A stretch of DNA of 64,000 nucleotides from Temnothorax longispinosus (Eukaryota > Arthropoda > Insecta > Hymenoptera > Formicidae), in contig NC_092364.1 in NCBI RefSeq assembly GCF_030848805.1, positions 4,588,001-4,652,000 of the forward strand, written 5' to 3'. The position numbers were made by a program, and so were the translations under genes. Of the stretch, positions 24,295 through 35,800 are shown piece by piece. Below the pieces are notes generated by a model. The model was given only the letters and a program-made list of their open reading frames with translations, did not search any database and was not told the DNA's origin. Positions within the stretch are counted from its first letter, which is position 1; every line of letters starts with the position of its first letter.

Positions 24295-24693
24295 ATAAAT
24301 TCTCAGATTGGCCATGGGATTGATTGCAACGATTAAAGGCTGAAATTATATAAATGCGATTTAGAGAAGTGAAAAAAAAACACAGAAAATAATTAAGCAT
24401 GAATATTAAAATAGAATACCAAAATAGAAAAACATACATATATTACGTGCATAATATTACTTTTTTACTGATAATTTTTTTTATTACAAAAGCTATATCG
24501 TAGCAGTGATCTTATAGGATATTCTGAATATCAATCATTGTCGATCGCGAGCGCAAAATCGCTGTCATTATTGAAACCGTAGGAAACCAAATTGTGAAAC
24601 ACAGATTGACAAGATGAAGAATTGTTGATTTTATTATCGAGAATTCCCCTCCGAATTAGCTTTTTCTTTTTATTTGAATTATATATAATATAT

Positions 24694-24924
24694 ACTCAGA
24701 CAACACACTATAGCTGCGTTCGGGGAGCACGCTATTAGCGCTATTGCATCATTCTGTCTTTATCACTCAGATGTAAAACAAGGATAGAATAAGCAAATAG
24801 CGCTAAGCGCGCTCCCTGAATCCAGTCTATGTCCAAAATCGAGACATAAGATGTTTTAAAGATAACTTAAAGCTGTCTTTAAGACGTCTTGTATCCCGAT
24901 TTTGGACATGCGTGCTGTCTGGGT
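24694..24924. mobile_element. CCCAGACAGCAC-ended MITE carrying a nested insertion
   Basis: Left end TACTCAGACAACACAC pairs with right end GTGCTGTCTGGGTA. The right portion holds a palindrome beginning TGTCCAAAATCG. A second MITE (24712-24826) lies between the outer left end and this palindrome. Related elements are at 28554-28640 and 43045-43150. Confidence 0.6.
24712..24826. mobile_element. GCTGCGTT-ended MITE nested in the previous element
   Basis: Left end GCTGCGTTCGGGGAGCACGC...AGCGCTAT matches the reverse complement of the right end ATAGCGCTAAGCGCGCTCCC. The element is about 115 bp and non-coding. Its terminal motif is shared with the elements at 18710 and 62095. Confidence 0.65.
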
Positions 24925-25334
24925 AATTACATATGGAAATTTCTAATTTTATAAAAACACGGGGACCGATTTCACATCTTATTGATGGTTCTCCTCTTCC
25001 GTTAAAATATTTTTGACATTTTACCAATTGGCGCCAAATGTGGTGGCAGGCGAAAGACTCAACAGTCTTTAATTATAATTCCGTTAATCTTCGCCTCCCG
25101 GCTTTAAAAATTCGACGATGAACGCATGAGAAACAAATTGCGTTTCCGCAAAAAGTATAATATCGATGCGTCTCGTCCGCGATAGATAAGTATATCGATA
25201 ACACATTCTCAGACGTAAATAAGTCGTCCCCTCTAACGAGCGCGTCGACCTTGAAAGAAGTGTCTACATTTTCGTCGCGATTTCCTTACACCGTCGTGTA
25301 GAAATATTTTCCTCGGAGTTCCGCTGGTCTCTTA

Positions 25335-25612
25335 TTAAGCCTGATCTACAATGTATTCTTTGCTTCCTGTTTTCTGCTCTTAATCTCTTTGCGACTATCT
25401 CGTATTTCGCAATTCCGTCGCGTAACGCGATATGTTTTTTGTTCTCTGTCGCCCAAGATAAAAATTGACGAATTTCAGAAGAGACAATTAATTAAATTAT
25501 AAGAAACATCACGTTACGCAACGGAATTGCGAAATACGAGATATTGTATAGTCGCAAAGAGGTTAAGAGCAGAAAACAGGAAGCAAAGAACACATTGTAG
25601 ATTTGGCTTTAA
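25335..25612. mobile_element. Palindromic MITE with about 100-bp arms
   Basis: Left arm TCTACAATGTATTCTTTGCT...GACTATCTCGTATTTCGCAA and the right arm are reverse complements with few differences, meeting around an AT-rich centre at about 25441-25506. Non-coding. Confidence 0.75.
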
Positions 25613-25904
25613 ATCGGAAGGAAACGAAAAAACACACCCGGCTTAGAACACTTGTCGCATTTTAAAAAACGGCTTGAAAAAGAATTGTAGAAACTTTTGT
25701 TCCTAATGACGAGGGTGCTAGGTATCTCTTATTCTCGTTTCTCTTCCTCTCCGCAGAGCAAAAAAAAATTAAAAAATAAAAAACAGCACATGATTTTGCC
25801 GAAAGGCCCGAAAGTTACCCGCGGATGAAAAGAGGGATGAAAAGAGTGGCAAATCTGATTGGTGGCGCCATATTTTGTGTCGTTGTTTTCGAATGTCGCG
25901 TGAT

Positions 25905-26072
25905 GCCCGTATCACACTAGCGATTGGCGATTGCGTCTACGTTTGCGTCTACGTCTTTTGACCAATCAGAACGGAAATCGCGAATCGCAATCGCCAGCAG
26001 CTACTTTTTGATTGGTCAAGAGACGTAAACGCAAACGTAGACACAATCGCCAATCGCTAGTGTGATACGGGC
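25905..26072. mobile_element. MITE with perfect GCCCGTATCACACTAGCGAT ends
   Basis: The terminal inverted repeats match over about 28 bp (GCCCGTATCACACTAGCGAT and onward), followed by an imperfect internal inverted match around ACGTTTGCGTCTACGTCT. TGAT flanks both sides and may be the target-site duplication. The near-identical ends suggest recent mobility. Confidence 0.8.
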
Positions 26073-26099
26073 TTGATGCGCTTCGCCCAAATGCGCGTT

Positions 26100-27190
26100 T
26101 CGCGCGCGTCAGTGAGACAAGACGGCGTCCCTCGATGCACTTTCTCCCTCCCCTTCTGCTTTTACGTTCGTCAAGGTCGCTCTCCTTGCATTTCTTATCT
26201 TCATAATGAATTACCCTAAATTCAGGTGAAATTTCAAATTGCGACATACGTAAAAGCGGCGCATCTAAATACATGTAAATGAGAAAAACCGTTATTTTTC
26301 GCTTTTAACAACTCAATGTGACACGCACGCAGAGACTCAGGGCGCGTTATCAAAAGAGGGGCACGAGGAGGGATAGCGGGAAGGCGCGAAAGTGCGAGTA
26401 GAAGGACAACGGAAATTCCCTCTTTTTCATCTTCCGCGCTTCTTACCGTTTGCCTATTATTTTTCACTTTCCTTTTTCCCTGTCTGAATACTTCGCCATT
26501 TCGACCTGAATGTAGAACGTTAATAAAGTCGTACATGTATTTGTGTGTATCGTTACGAATATATTAAATTATCATAGGTATATATATAGATGCAGTCTGT
26601 GTATCTGCAAAACTAGTTTTTGTTCTATTTTTCTGCAAATTAAATGCAGATATACATGAGATTTGTATTTTGTCTCACCGCGCTTTAATATATTTAAGTT
26701 TTTAAATATTATATATAGGTATTATTATAATATTTAATATCTTGAATATGTAAATTAGTTTCGAATATATTATGTATATTATAATATATTTAATATTTTG
26801 AATATGTAAATTAGTTTCGAATATGTTGGAAAGAAGACAAGGAAGGATAAAGTTCAGTTGAAAAAAAAAATAATAAAAAAAACTTGGTAGACGTTTCCTG
26901 GAGAACCGACGCGAAGTATAAAACGCGGAAGATGACACTGCAAAAAAACGTGTATTTACGGTATAAATGATCATGGATTAAATCACACCAGCAATGAGTC
27001 AATGTTTTTTACGGTATATTATATAAGAGGGAGAAGAACGTCATCGAAGAACGGGTTCAGAACAAAAACAAAATATCCCGAGAAAGACACGTGATTGACG
27101 CTAGAATGAACAGCAATGATGACTTCGGCGAAAGTCCAATTAACTCAATCGGCGATTAACTCACTCAATACCTGTACTATTTCGCTAACG
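26100..27190. other. Intergenic stretch without recognised features
   Basis: Mixed composition, becoming AT-rich after 26.5 kb. Near 26750-26830 a short segment containing TTGAATATGTAAATTAGTTT is repeated in direct orientation about 65 bp apart. No exon or RNA gene seen. Confidence 0.45.
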
Positions 27191-27194
27191 TAAT

Positions 27195-28040
27195 CATAGA
27201 ATTAATTTTTTGTTATTCAACATATGGGAGAAAGAGATTAAGAACAACGAACTGTAGAATTAGAAACTTTTGCTTCAAGCAATTCTGCTGCTTGAATTGA
27301 TCGTCGATTGAGGATTAACTTATCAAATGATACTATATATTGCGAACCATTTAACTAGACGTCGTTCTTAATTTTTTGTCATTTAATATATGAAAAAAAG
27401 ACTAGATTAGAGACAACGAACTATATAATTGGAAATTTTGCTTAAACAATTTCTGTCGATTGAACTGATCGCCAATTGAAGATTAGCTTATCGAATAATA
27501 CTATATTGAGGCTCGATTATTTGACTAGACGTCGTTCTTAATTTTTTGTTGTTTAATATATGAAAAAAGATTAGATTAAAAACAACGAACTATATATAAT
27601 TAGAAACTTTGCTTCAAGCAATTCTGTTGCTTGAATTGATCGTCGATTGAGGAATAATTTATCAAATAATACTATATTGAGATACTAAATTTGAATACTA
27701 AATTTATCAAATAATGTCTATAGCATTTAACTAGGTATCATTCTTAATTTTTTGTTATTCAATATATGAGAAGAAAAGTTAGGGACAACAAACTGTATAA
27801 TTGGAAATTAAATTCTGTCGCTTCTCAATTGATTGCGGATTAAGAACTAACATATTAAATAATATTATATTGAGGTTTAATTTATCAAATGATAACTATG
27901 CTATTTAACTAGACATCATTCTTAATTTTTTGTTTAACATATAAAAAAAAAAAGATTAAATGAATGACAACAAATTACGCAATTCGAAATCTTCCTCCAA
28001 CTTGACTTCGCTGATTGAAATAATTAGCGATTAACCGGAT
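27195..28040. repeat. Tandem array of about five 165-205-bp units
   Basis: Each unit starts near TTCTTAATTTTTTGTT and contains in order TTTAATATATGA, AAAGATTAGATT, ACAACGAACTATA, AATTAGAAA, GCTTCAAGCAATTCTG, TTGAATTGATCGTCGATTGA and ACTATATTGAG. Units start near 27200, 27367, 27535, 27740 and 27917. Copies have diverged by substitutions and small indels and are non-coding. Single related units occur near 14465 and 43677. Confidence 0.75.
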
Positions 28041-28553
28041 TTCATTCGAAAACACAAAAAAAAAAAAGATATCATTGACGATTATGGTGAACAGTTATTG
28101 GTAAGCGACACGTAATATCGTAATACCGTGTTATGTAAACGATGCGACCGCAATCCGGTGATAATGAATGACAATCATATTGGCGATATCACGCATTTGT
28201 AATTCCTGACGCGCGGCGCGTTGTGTCAGAGATAACGCTTCGTTAACTCGCCGATCGTTTTTATAACTATCGACAAAAACGAGAGTGTTGTGCTCTTCAT
28301 GAGACTGGCAGAAATACATAAATATGTAACGTTTCGTTATGAACGTGATTGAGATTTTTCTACGCGTGCTACGTGATAAGATAATTCGGCGCTCCTCTTT
28401 TTTCCCCCGGATGTATGAAATTTCGCCGAACAAAAAGAATCGAAAGTTTAGAGTGCGGCGATATAGAATACGAAACGTACGAAGGAAACAAACAAATTAA
28501 ATTATAAAGTACCGTATATTATGTAAATTATAACGACAAATACGACAGCAAAT

Positions 28554-28640
28554 CCCAGACAGCACCATGTCCAAAATCAGGAGAAAGACGTCTTTTAAGT
28601 ATTACATCATAATTGACATTTGACATGTATGCGTGCTGGG
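28554..28640. mobile_element. Small CCCAGACAGCAC-ended MITE
   Basis: Left end CCCAGACAGCAC followed by ATGTCCAAAATC; right end ACATGTATGCGTGCTGGG. About 87 bp, same termini as the element at 24694-24924. Confidence 0.65.
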
Positions 28641-31600
28641 ATCGAATGGCGCAATATAATAACGCAAGACTCGCGCCAATCAAGTTATACGAAATTTCGC
28701 AGTTTGAGGACATACGAGGTTCGAGATCGTGCGATTACAAGTTTTAAACATAGATTTATTAATCATTTCTCGTGATCCGCACATTCACACAGACTCTCGA
28801 AGATTCTTGCGTCTCGATTTACACCCTAAGTTCGCTGTTGTCTCTCCCCTTTCTCTCTCTCTCTCTTTTTTTTTGAGCGGCATTCAGTAAAAATAATCTT
28901 ATTCAAGCGGTAACGAATGACACTTGATTTGTGCAAATCTGGAGGTATCAAAATATCTTCTATACGTCACAAGGAAAAATGTGTAGCAATTTTTTTTCTC
29001 TCTCTCTCTCTCCTTCTCGAACCTACCCCTAAATCCTACTCCACTTATCCCATTCCCTCCTCCTATTTTTCCTTCTCCGTCGTACAGTCTGAAATATATT
29101 TAAGGCCGTGTGTTTACTTATCTCGCAACATAGGAAACCACGATGTATGTTTGATCTTGCGTACAGTACAGTTACTATCGGACTACCGTTCACTCCCCTC
29201 CCCCCCGTCTATCGCGGCGGGACTACAAAACTTACGATTAGAGCGATCCCCTTAAACATAGAAGCGGGCGCGACGCGGCGGCTGCTGAAAGACGCGCCTC
29301 ATCTTAGAGGAAGCGATTCTCTCCAATTCTCTCCTCTGGAAGGGCAGGACCCTTTTCCTTCCGTTCTTTCCCTCGCAGCGGCCGGGTCGCCCCCGCACTC
29401 GGACCTTTCCTTCGTTGACGGCGGGAGAAATCGCCGCGAATCGCCCCCGTAAAGCAGTATTCCTTACATCCTAGGTACACATAGGTATCGACGATAAGTT
29501 TCATTCTCTATATCTTTACACGTATAAGCTCATTACAGTTACGGAAACGTCCTAGATCCTGCTCGATGTGCTCTCACCTTTTCTCTCTCACTCTCACTCA
29601 CTCACGTTCCCAATCTCTCGTCTCTCATCACTTAGACATACTACCAAGTTTTTCTCTGACTAGCACGCGATAATCCTATGCAATAAATTATAAACGCACG
29701 TATTCTATGTATTTTTATCGACGCTTACTCCGCGATTTGCGTCGCGAACAATGAAATCAGTTTCTCGTTTCTTTTCTTCTTTTAGTACCCTTTGTTGTCA
29801 TATCGTTACGTAGCTTGGAAGAGGAAACGCTCGCGGGACGTGGACGCAAAGTTTCAGTCAAGGATGCGACGAAAAAGCGGAAATGATATGCTCCCTACGC
29901 TCGTGCCCTCGCACGTAAATGAGAAACGAAATGCAAAAAAGATTAAATTATTCGGACGCCGAAGAGAATGTCAAGGAACGGGCGTGAGTGGCGAAGATCA
30001 CGCGCGTTCCTGTTGAAAGAGATATCAATCTCTCTCAACAGCCGAGTGGTCTGTAACGCAAATGACACGTGGCGCATTTTTGAACCGTACCCGGCGTAGA
30101 CATTTCTCTAATAAATAGCCGGTAAACAACGGGTTCCGAAGGGAGAGGTACCGATCATAAAGCACGCCTTCTTTACAAACGTAGAAGGCGGTTGCGATTA
30201 ATTAACAGGCATTTTCTTTATATTGCTACTGGTAAAGTTTCTACGCTCGTCGTTCGCTATTAGAATGCGGTGTGAAAAGATGCTTATGTCCCTTCGTCTT
30301 TATAAAATAAAAGGCACCGAGTTCCCTTTTCTTCTTTCTTTTTTCTCCTCACAATATTGTTTCTTAGATATCGTGCGACCTCGTTGAGAATTCAATAAAA
30401 CCCGATTTAATTAACGACGCGAATTAATAGCTTGGCCATACAATGATACTCATGCTAAATCAACAATTCTGCCAAGTCATTCTCGAGGGTTATCATTTGT
30501 GCTGCTTCATCAAACTGTAATTCTCACTCGAGTGGAAAAATGATGTCGCGAGAGATTTGTATAAATTTAATATTTTACAGTGGAAAGTGTGATGCTAATT
30601 AAAAGAGCATTGATCTCACGTTCGGAAGAATCTGAGCGCAGTACCTCATAAAATGATTGCATCATTATTACAAGGTTAATTACCAAGGATATAAAAATCT
30701 CAATTTGCTTAAGCGGCCTCGTTGCTCTCCTACACGGTTTTTTTTTTGCATTTTGTATGTTTCTTGGCAAATTTGGAAAGTAATATGCGAAAACATAGGA
30801 TTCGCCGAAGCGTTTTACCATGCAAAAGTTACAGAAACGAGTTAAGCTATGCAATGGTGCACTTTGGTTTCGTTGAAACTGCGCGTTTTACACGCATCTA
30901 TATATACATATGTATTACATATATGTTGTATATATATATGCGTTGAGAAATATTTAAAAATACATTTCCGACATACATAAACAGATACATCAAACAGATT
31001 TCTTGCCTATAGGCTTCTCGCAAAATGTATAATTCACTTAAAATGTACAATAAATCAACAGCTATACTTAAAATAAAAAAATCATTGTGAAAAAGAACGG
31101 ACGTGTCGAATTACTACTGTCCAGTGCTACAATGTAATTAATTAATATTTATAAATTCCTTTTTTTTTATTTTGATTTACAACGTCTTCGATGTTTAAGA
31201 AGCAACTTATCCACGGATATATGTAGAACAATTCATTATAAATACTTGTCGCTTGAAACGTAAGACCGATTCAACTTCGTCTTGAAATAAATAGAAATTC
31301 GTGTAACGCGGCTGTGTAACATGCGCAACCGCGTGAATAAATATTAAATCGCCTTAAATAATATACATAAACAAACGAAACTCAACGTACGAAATTCTAG
31401 CGATATTGGAGACTCTTACATCCTATAATATTTTTTTACAATACAAAAGACGCTATTGGAGTGCCTATGAATACAAAACATATACCGACACATATTTTTA
31501 CCGTAGGCATCCCCAACCGACTTTTGAAATGGTTGAAGATGCTCGTATCGCGCTTATCATATATTTTGCAGTTTCCTCTTTTAACTTCAACAATCGTACG

Positions 31601-32818
31601 TATTTTCATCCGCTACATTTTATATATGTATATACATCCAACGTATAAGACGCACACTGTATATTCTATCAGTAAATTAAAACAATCTCGGATACTCGCG
31701 TCTCCCTCTCTACCTTTCTCTCTTTTCAATAAAATTTTGTACTATTCGTTTAATTATACTGAGAGAATAGCAACCGGCTGCAATAGACTGCTCTCAAACG
31801 AAATCTTCCCACAGAGCTCGATGTGTTCAATCAATAAATTACGTTAAAAAATATGAATGTCGGATATATGTATGTGTGTAAACTTTAAAAGTTTATGTAC
31901 CGTTACAGCAATCTAATATTCCGATAGGAATACTTGTGACATATTACCGTCGGTAGGGCGGATTTTTGTAATTGGTTTGCGTGTGATTTGCGCAAACTAG
32001 AATTCGCGAGCGAAACGTAGGTGAAATCCATCTTGTCGAAGATAGAATTATATTCTCTCGCGTTTTCCTTTGCGCAAACTGATGATCATTTCAAGCCCAC
32101 TCAATATAGTTTTCTTCAAACAGTGGTATTAAATAATTTGAATATCTTTATTCACAATAATATACAAACGAATATGTATGCCTTAGCGCACTTTTGCCAT
32201 TGTTATGTTTTATACCTTGTGTTTTAAACGTAAAAATAAATAAAATCTGAAATTTATAAGTTAAATATAAATTTATCTTAACAGGTATTAACAACATGTA
32301 ACTAATAATGTAATATATACAGGGTGTCGCACTCTGTATATTATTCTTATCTATAACTACAAAAAAATCTTTTTCCAATAAATGCAGAAAACACAATCGA
32401 GTGGACTTTTCATACATGTTCTAGTGAGGGCATGATAAGTTCATGGTCCCGTATACTCTTATTTTCTTCCAAAAGATGTTTCGACTAGATTCGATATATA
32501 CTAACGTACTAAAATCGTGCCAGCGATACTTTAAACCTGCGCCATACCTGTGTATGAGACAAGGCTTCGCGTAGTACAATACAATACCTCTCTATATCTT
32601 ATATCACACAGACTTACTTGAATTGTATACATCGTAGGCGTTATGCAAAAATCCTCTTCTTATATGTCGTAATTGTAATTTGACGTTATATAAAATAATA
32701 ATTTATGAGACTAGTGTTTTTTTTTCTCTTGTAGTAGGCCTGCATGCTTTCGTGCTAGTATCCTCACATTTTCGTGTGTTACCGGTTTACTCATAAACTA
32801 AAGGACGTAGGCACACAG
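28641..32818. other. Long non-coding stretch downstream of RFX
   Basis: AT-rich with a GC-rich island at about 29200-29450. No exon recognised. Part is probably the 3' UTR of the RFX gene, whose stop codon is at 32819 on the minus strand. A perfect 13-bp-class hairpin (TGTTGAAAGAGAT...ATCTCTCTCAACA) lies at about 30011-30042, and a palindrome with CAGGGTGT at 32307-32342. Confidence 0.45.
32307..32342. repeat. Short palindrome containing CAGGGTGT
   Basis: TATATACAGGGTGTCGCACT followed by CTGTATATTA forms an imperfect inverted repeat. CAGGGTGT is a common terminal motif of insect transposons; another copy in reverse orientation lies near 36160. It may be a minimal transposon remnant. Confidence 0.4.
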
Positions 32819-35800
32819 TTAGCTTAGCTTCATACGTTTTGGTTGGCTCGCATTAGACGCATCTGAAATTCAATTTGCGTAACTTGTACCGAATAAATTT
32901 TTACACAATAGTAAAAAGATAAAATTCTGATAAGGACAAGTATTATGCCTCACCTCCATTGGACGTTGCCCCGAAGCCACTAATTAAAGAGCAATTTTGA
33001 CTTTTCTGAAATAGACAAAATTATTTTTATTTATTTTATATTTATAATTATATTTATTTAATATCTCTTGGTACAGTATGAATAAAATTGATTTGTGAAA
33101 TTATGGATGACCTTTTAAGAAATATGTTGTAAACAGGTTTTTCTCTAAGAATTTAAATTAGGATAATCCAAAGATCAGAAAAACAAAGAATGTTTAAATG
33201 ACGTGAATAATGTAACAGTCGATATATGCGTTGAGGTATACTCACGTCTCCCATTACAGCTATTGGCGTAGTTCCAGTTGCGATAGCGACTTGATGCTCT
33301 ATTAAATAAAACATGTACTCGTCATAAAGTAATCTGATAAGATGAAAAGATCCGAAACTCGCAGCACTTCTCAAAGTGAGATCCCGGATAACCATCGAGC
33401 TATGGAAGACATAATATTATAAGTTTAATTGAAAAGATGTTTATGTAACATGGCAGAGAACAGAATGTACCTATAAAACGACCACTTAAGCAGGAATTGA
33501 CGTGCAGCTTTAGCAAATGTTGGCTTCTCTTCATGTGGCTTGAGCGCTTGAGTCACAACTCCTTTCAACCAGATCGCCCAATCCTCCAGTGAATTTTGTT
33601 GCTGCAACGTTACCTTAAAATCCGCCTCGAGACGTTGTACCATCCCGTAATCACATTGGCATACCCAGGATGCCTGAAAAGGCAATCGCTTATGTATGCT
33701 GTATCTTTGTGAACATATTGCGTGTATATATGTATATTAATATTAAATAGTAGAATTCTCTAGAAATATTTCAGAGAAAGATGTCAACTTACTTGTTCTT
33801 GCACGTTGTGAAAGTCAACGCGATTCAAGTCAGCTAACATTTGATTAATTTGACTAGAATTCTGAAGCACGGCTCGCGCGGCTTGTGCAAGATGATTTAA
33901 CGATGTATAGCGCCTTAAAGTTTGAGCAAAAGCTGACACTGCAGTTAACTGTAACCAACAATAATTATACTGCACGACTCGCATATAATTTTTTAGAAAT
34001 ATATATATTTTTTATATCTGTGATTCTTGTTCTAATTGATATCATTATACAATAGATTTAAATAAGAGCTACCTTAATTTGCGTCATTTCTTCAGGACAA
34101 TCGGCCATCGCTGACTGCAACCAAGATTCTAATCCTTTTGCAAAGTTTCGGATAGACTGTGTCAACGAACCTTGCCGGGACAAAAAGAAGCATTTAATAC
34201 GTAAATCTAGACAGAATAACAACAACGAATCTTATAATAATAACGTACTTGGTATCGGTCGCAATACATTAGGCATTAAAACATCGACTAGATTCTGATA
34301 GAATGTATAGTCCACCTTTTTGATAAAGTCTTGTACTCCCGCACACTGACACATCTGATATAGTTTGGTTCTGAAAAGTAGAGGTTAAAAAATATTCATC
34401 GCGCACATCAAGAGCTCTAAAAATAAAATATAAATGACTTATTGTATAAGTCAGATGCATTTAAGGAATAATTTAGAAATAAAATATTAGAAAAATAATT
34501 ACGCAGTTGATTTTTAATAAAAAAAAAAAATAGATACAATGTAATAGATTGTCAATGTAATTCTCCTATTTGATATGAATTTTTCTAATAGATAATATAT
34601 ATCATACTTTGACAAATATTTCTCCTCTTCGCATTCATCACCGTTATTATTGTCCTGGCTGCGCCAGAATTCTCTCCAGAGGCTCTCCACCGTGGCGAAC
34701 TCGAAATTCAGCACCGCGTCCAAGAACGCTTCGCAATGTTCTCTGTATATGCTGCGGAACGTATCGATATCTTCGAGAGTGCAATCCTCGGGCAGAGCCG
34801 AATCGTGACTGATGAAGATCTCCGGGAAATCGGGAATGGCGCCGCTCGCCTCACCGAGGTACTGATGATACTGTGGCGGTGAAGAATTGGTGGAGATATT
34901 TGTGTTCGCGTGTGCGTTATTCTCATAAGACGACTCCTGCTTTTGATTGACAAATTTGAATCGTTTAGTCTGAGAGTTCGCGCTCTGCTGTTGTCTCGAT
35001 GTGCCATCCTCGTTCAATATAGACAGAGATGAACTTGGCTTCACACGAATTCCATAATAATGATATTTCGAGTTTCCCCTATTATAAAAAAAAACAATGA
35101 AAGAGATATTAATCTGATAAACACTAAGGTTGCGCTAATTATTATGAAGCCTTTTACCTAGTCCCTAAACGCCTAGTTCTCAATCCCAAGAATACAGAGC
35201 GTATTAATTTCCCGAAACTGGCTGCGTTCACAGGATCCAATTTGTTTTCGGAGCAATGGCGTAGGTAATGATTGTAGAGAGTTGATCTTGGAAGGGACAC
35301 GCCGTCAGCGGTTTCGTAATTCTCCAACAACCAGTGTACCTATTCAAATTAATGCATCAGAAATTAGTATTCATGTTCTTCATAAATACAATTTTTTATT
35401 AAAAAATATAAATATATAAATCAACAAAATAAATGCACTAAAGGTAGAAAAAAATAACTATACAGTTCTACGGAAAAAGATATCTCATTAAAATTAAAAT
35501 TGCTTCTAAAATAATTTTTTACTAGCAGCAAATAAAAATAAATTAGCTGTAATTTTTTTGAAGATCTATCAATCACATAACCATTTGACTTTTTGTCTCG
35601 CTAGAGATTCCACAAAAGAAAACCTTTAGAAATTAGACTATACATAACATTAAGCAGTACAAAGCAATTTAATTAATAACAGACATGCCGAAAAAAATTA
35701 AAAAAATAAGATACTGATTAGTATGCCAGACAAGCTACGAAAAATGCGGAATCAGTTTCGTTTTTTGGCTTACGGTGGCCTGGGAGACTCTAGTGGCATG

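Noticed and set aside
27195..28040. CRISPR-like array
   Set aside because: Units are 165-205 bp, diverged, without short identical repeats and unique spacers, and the genome is eukaryotic.
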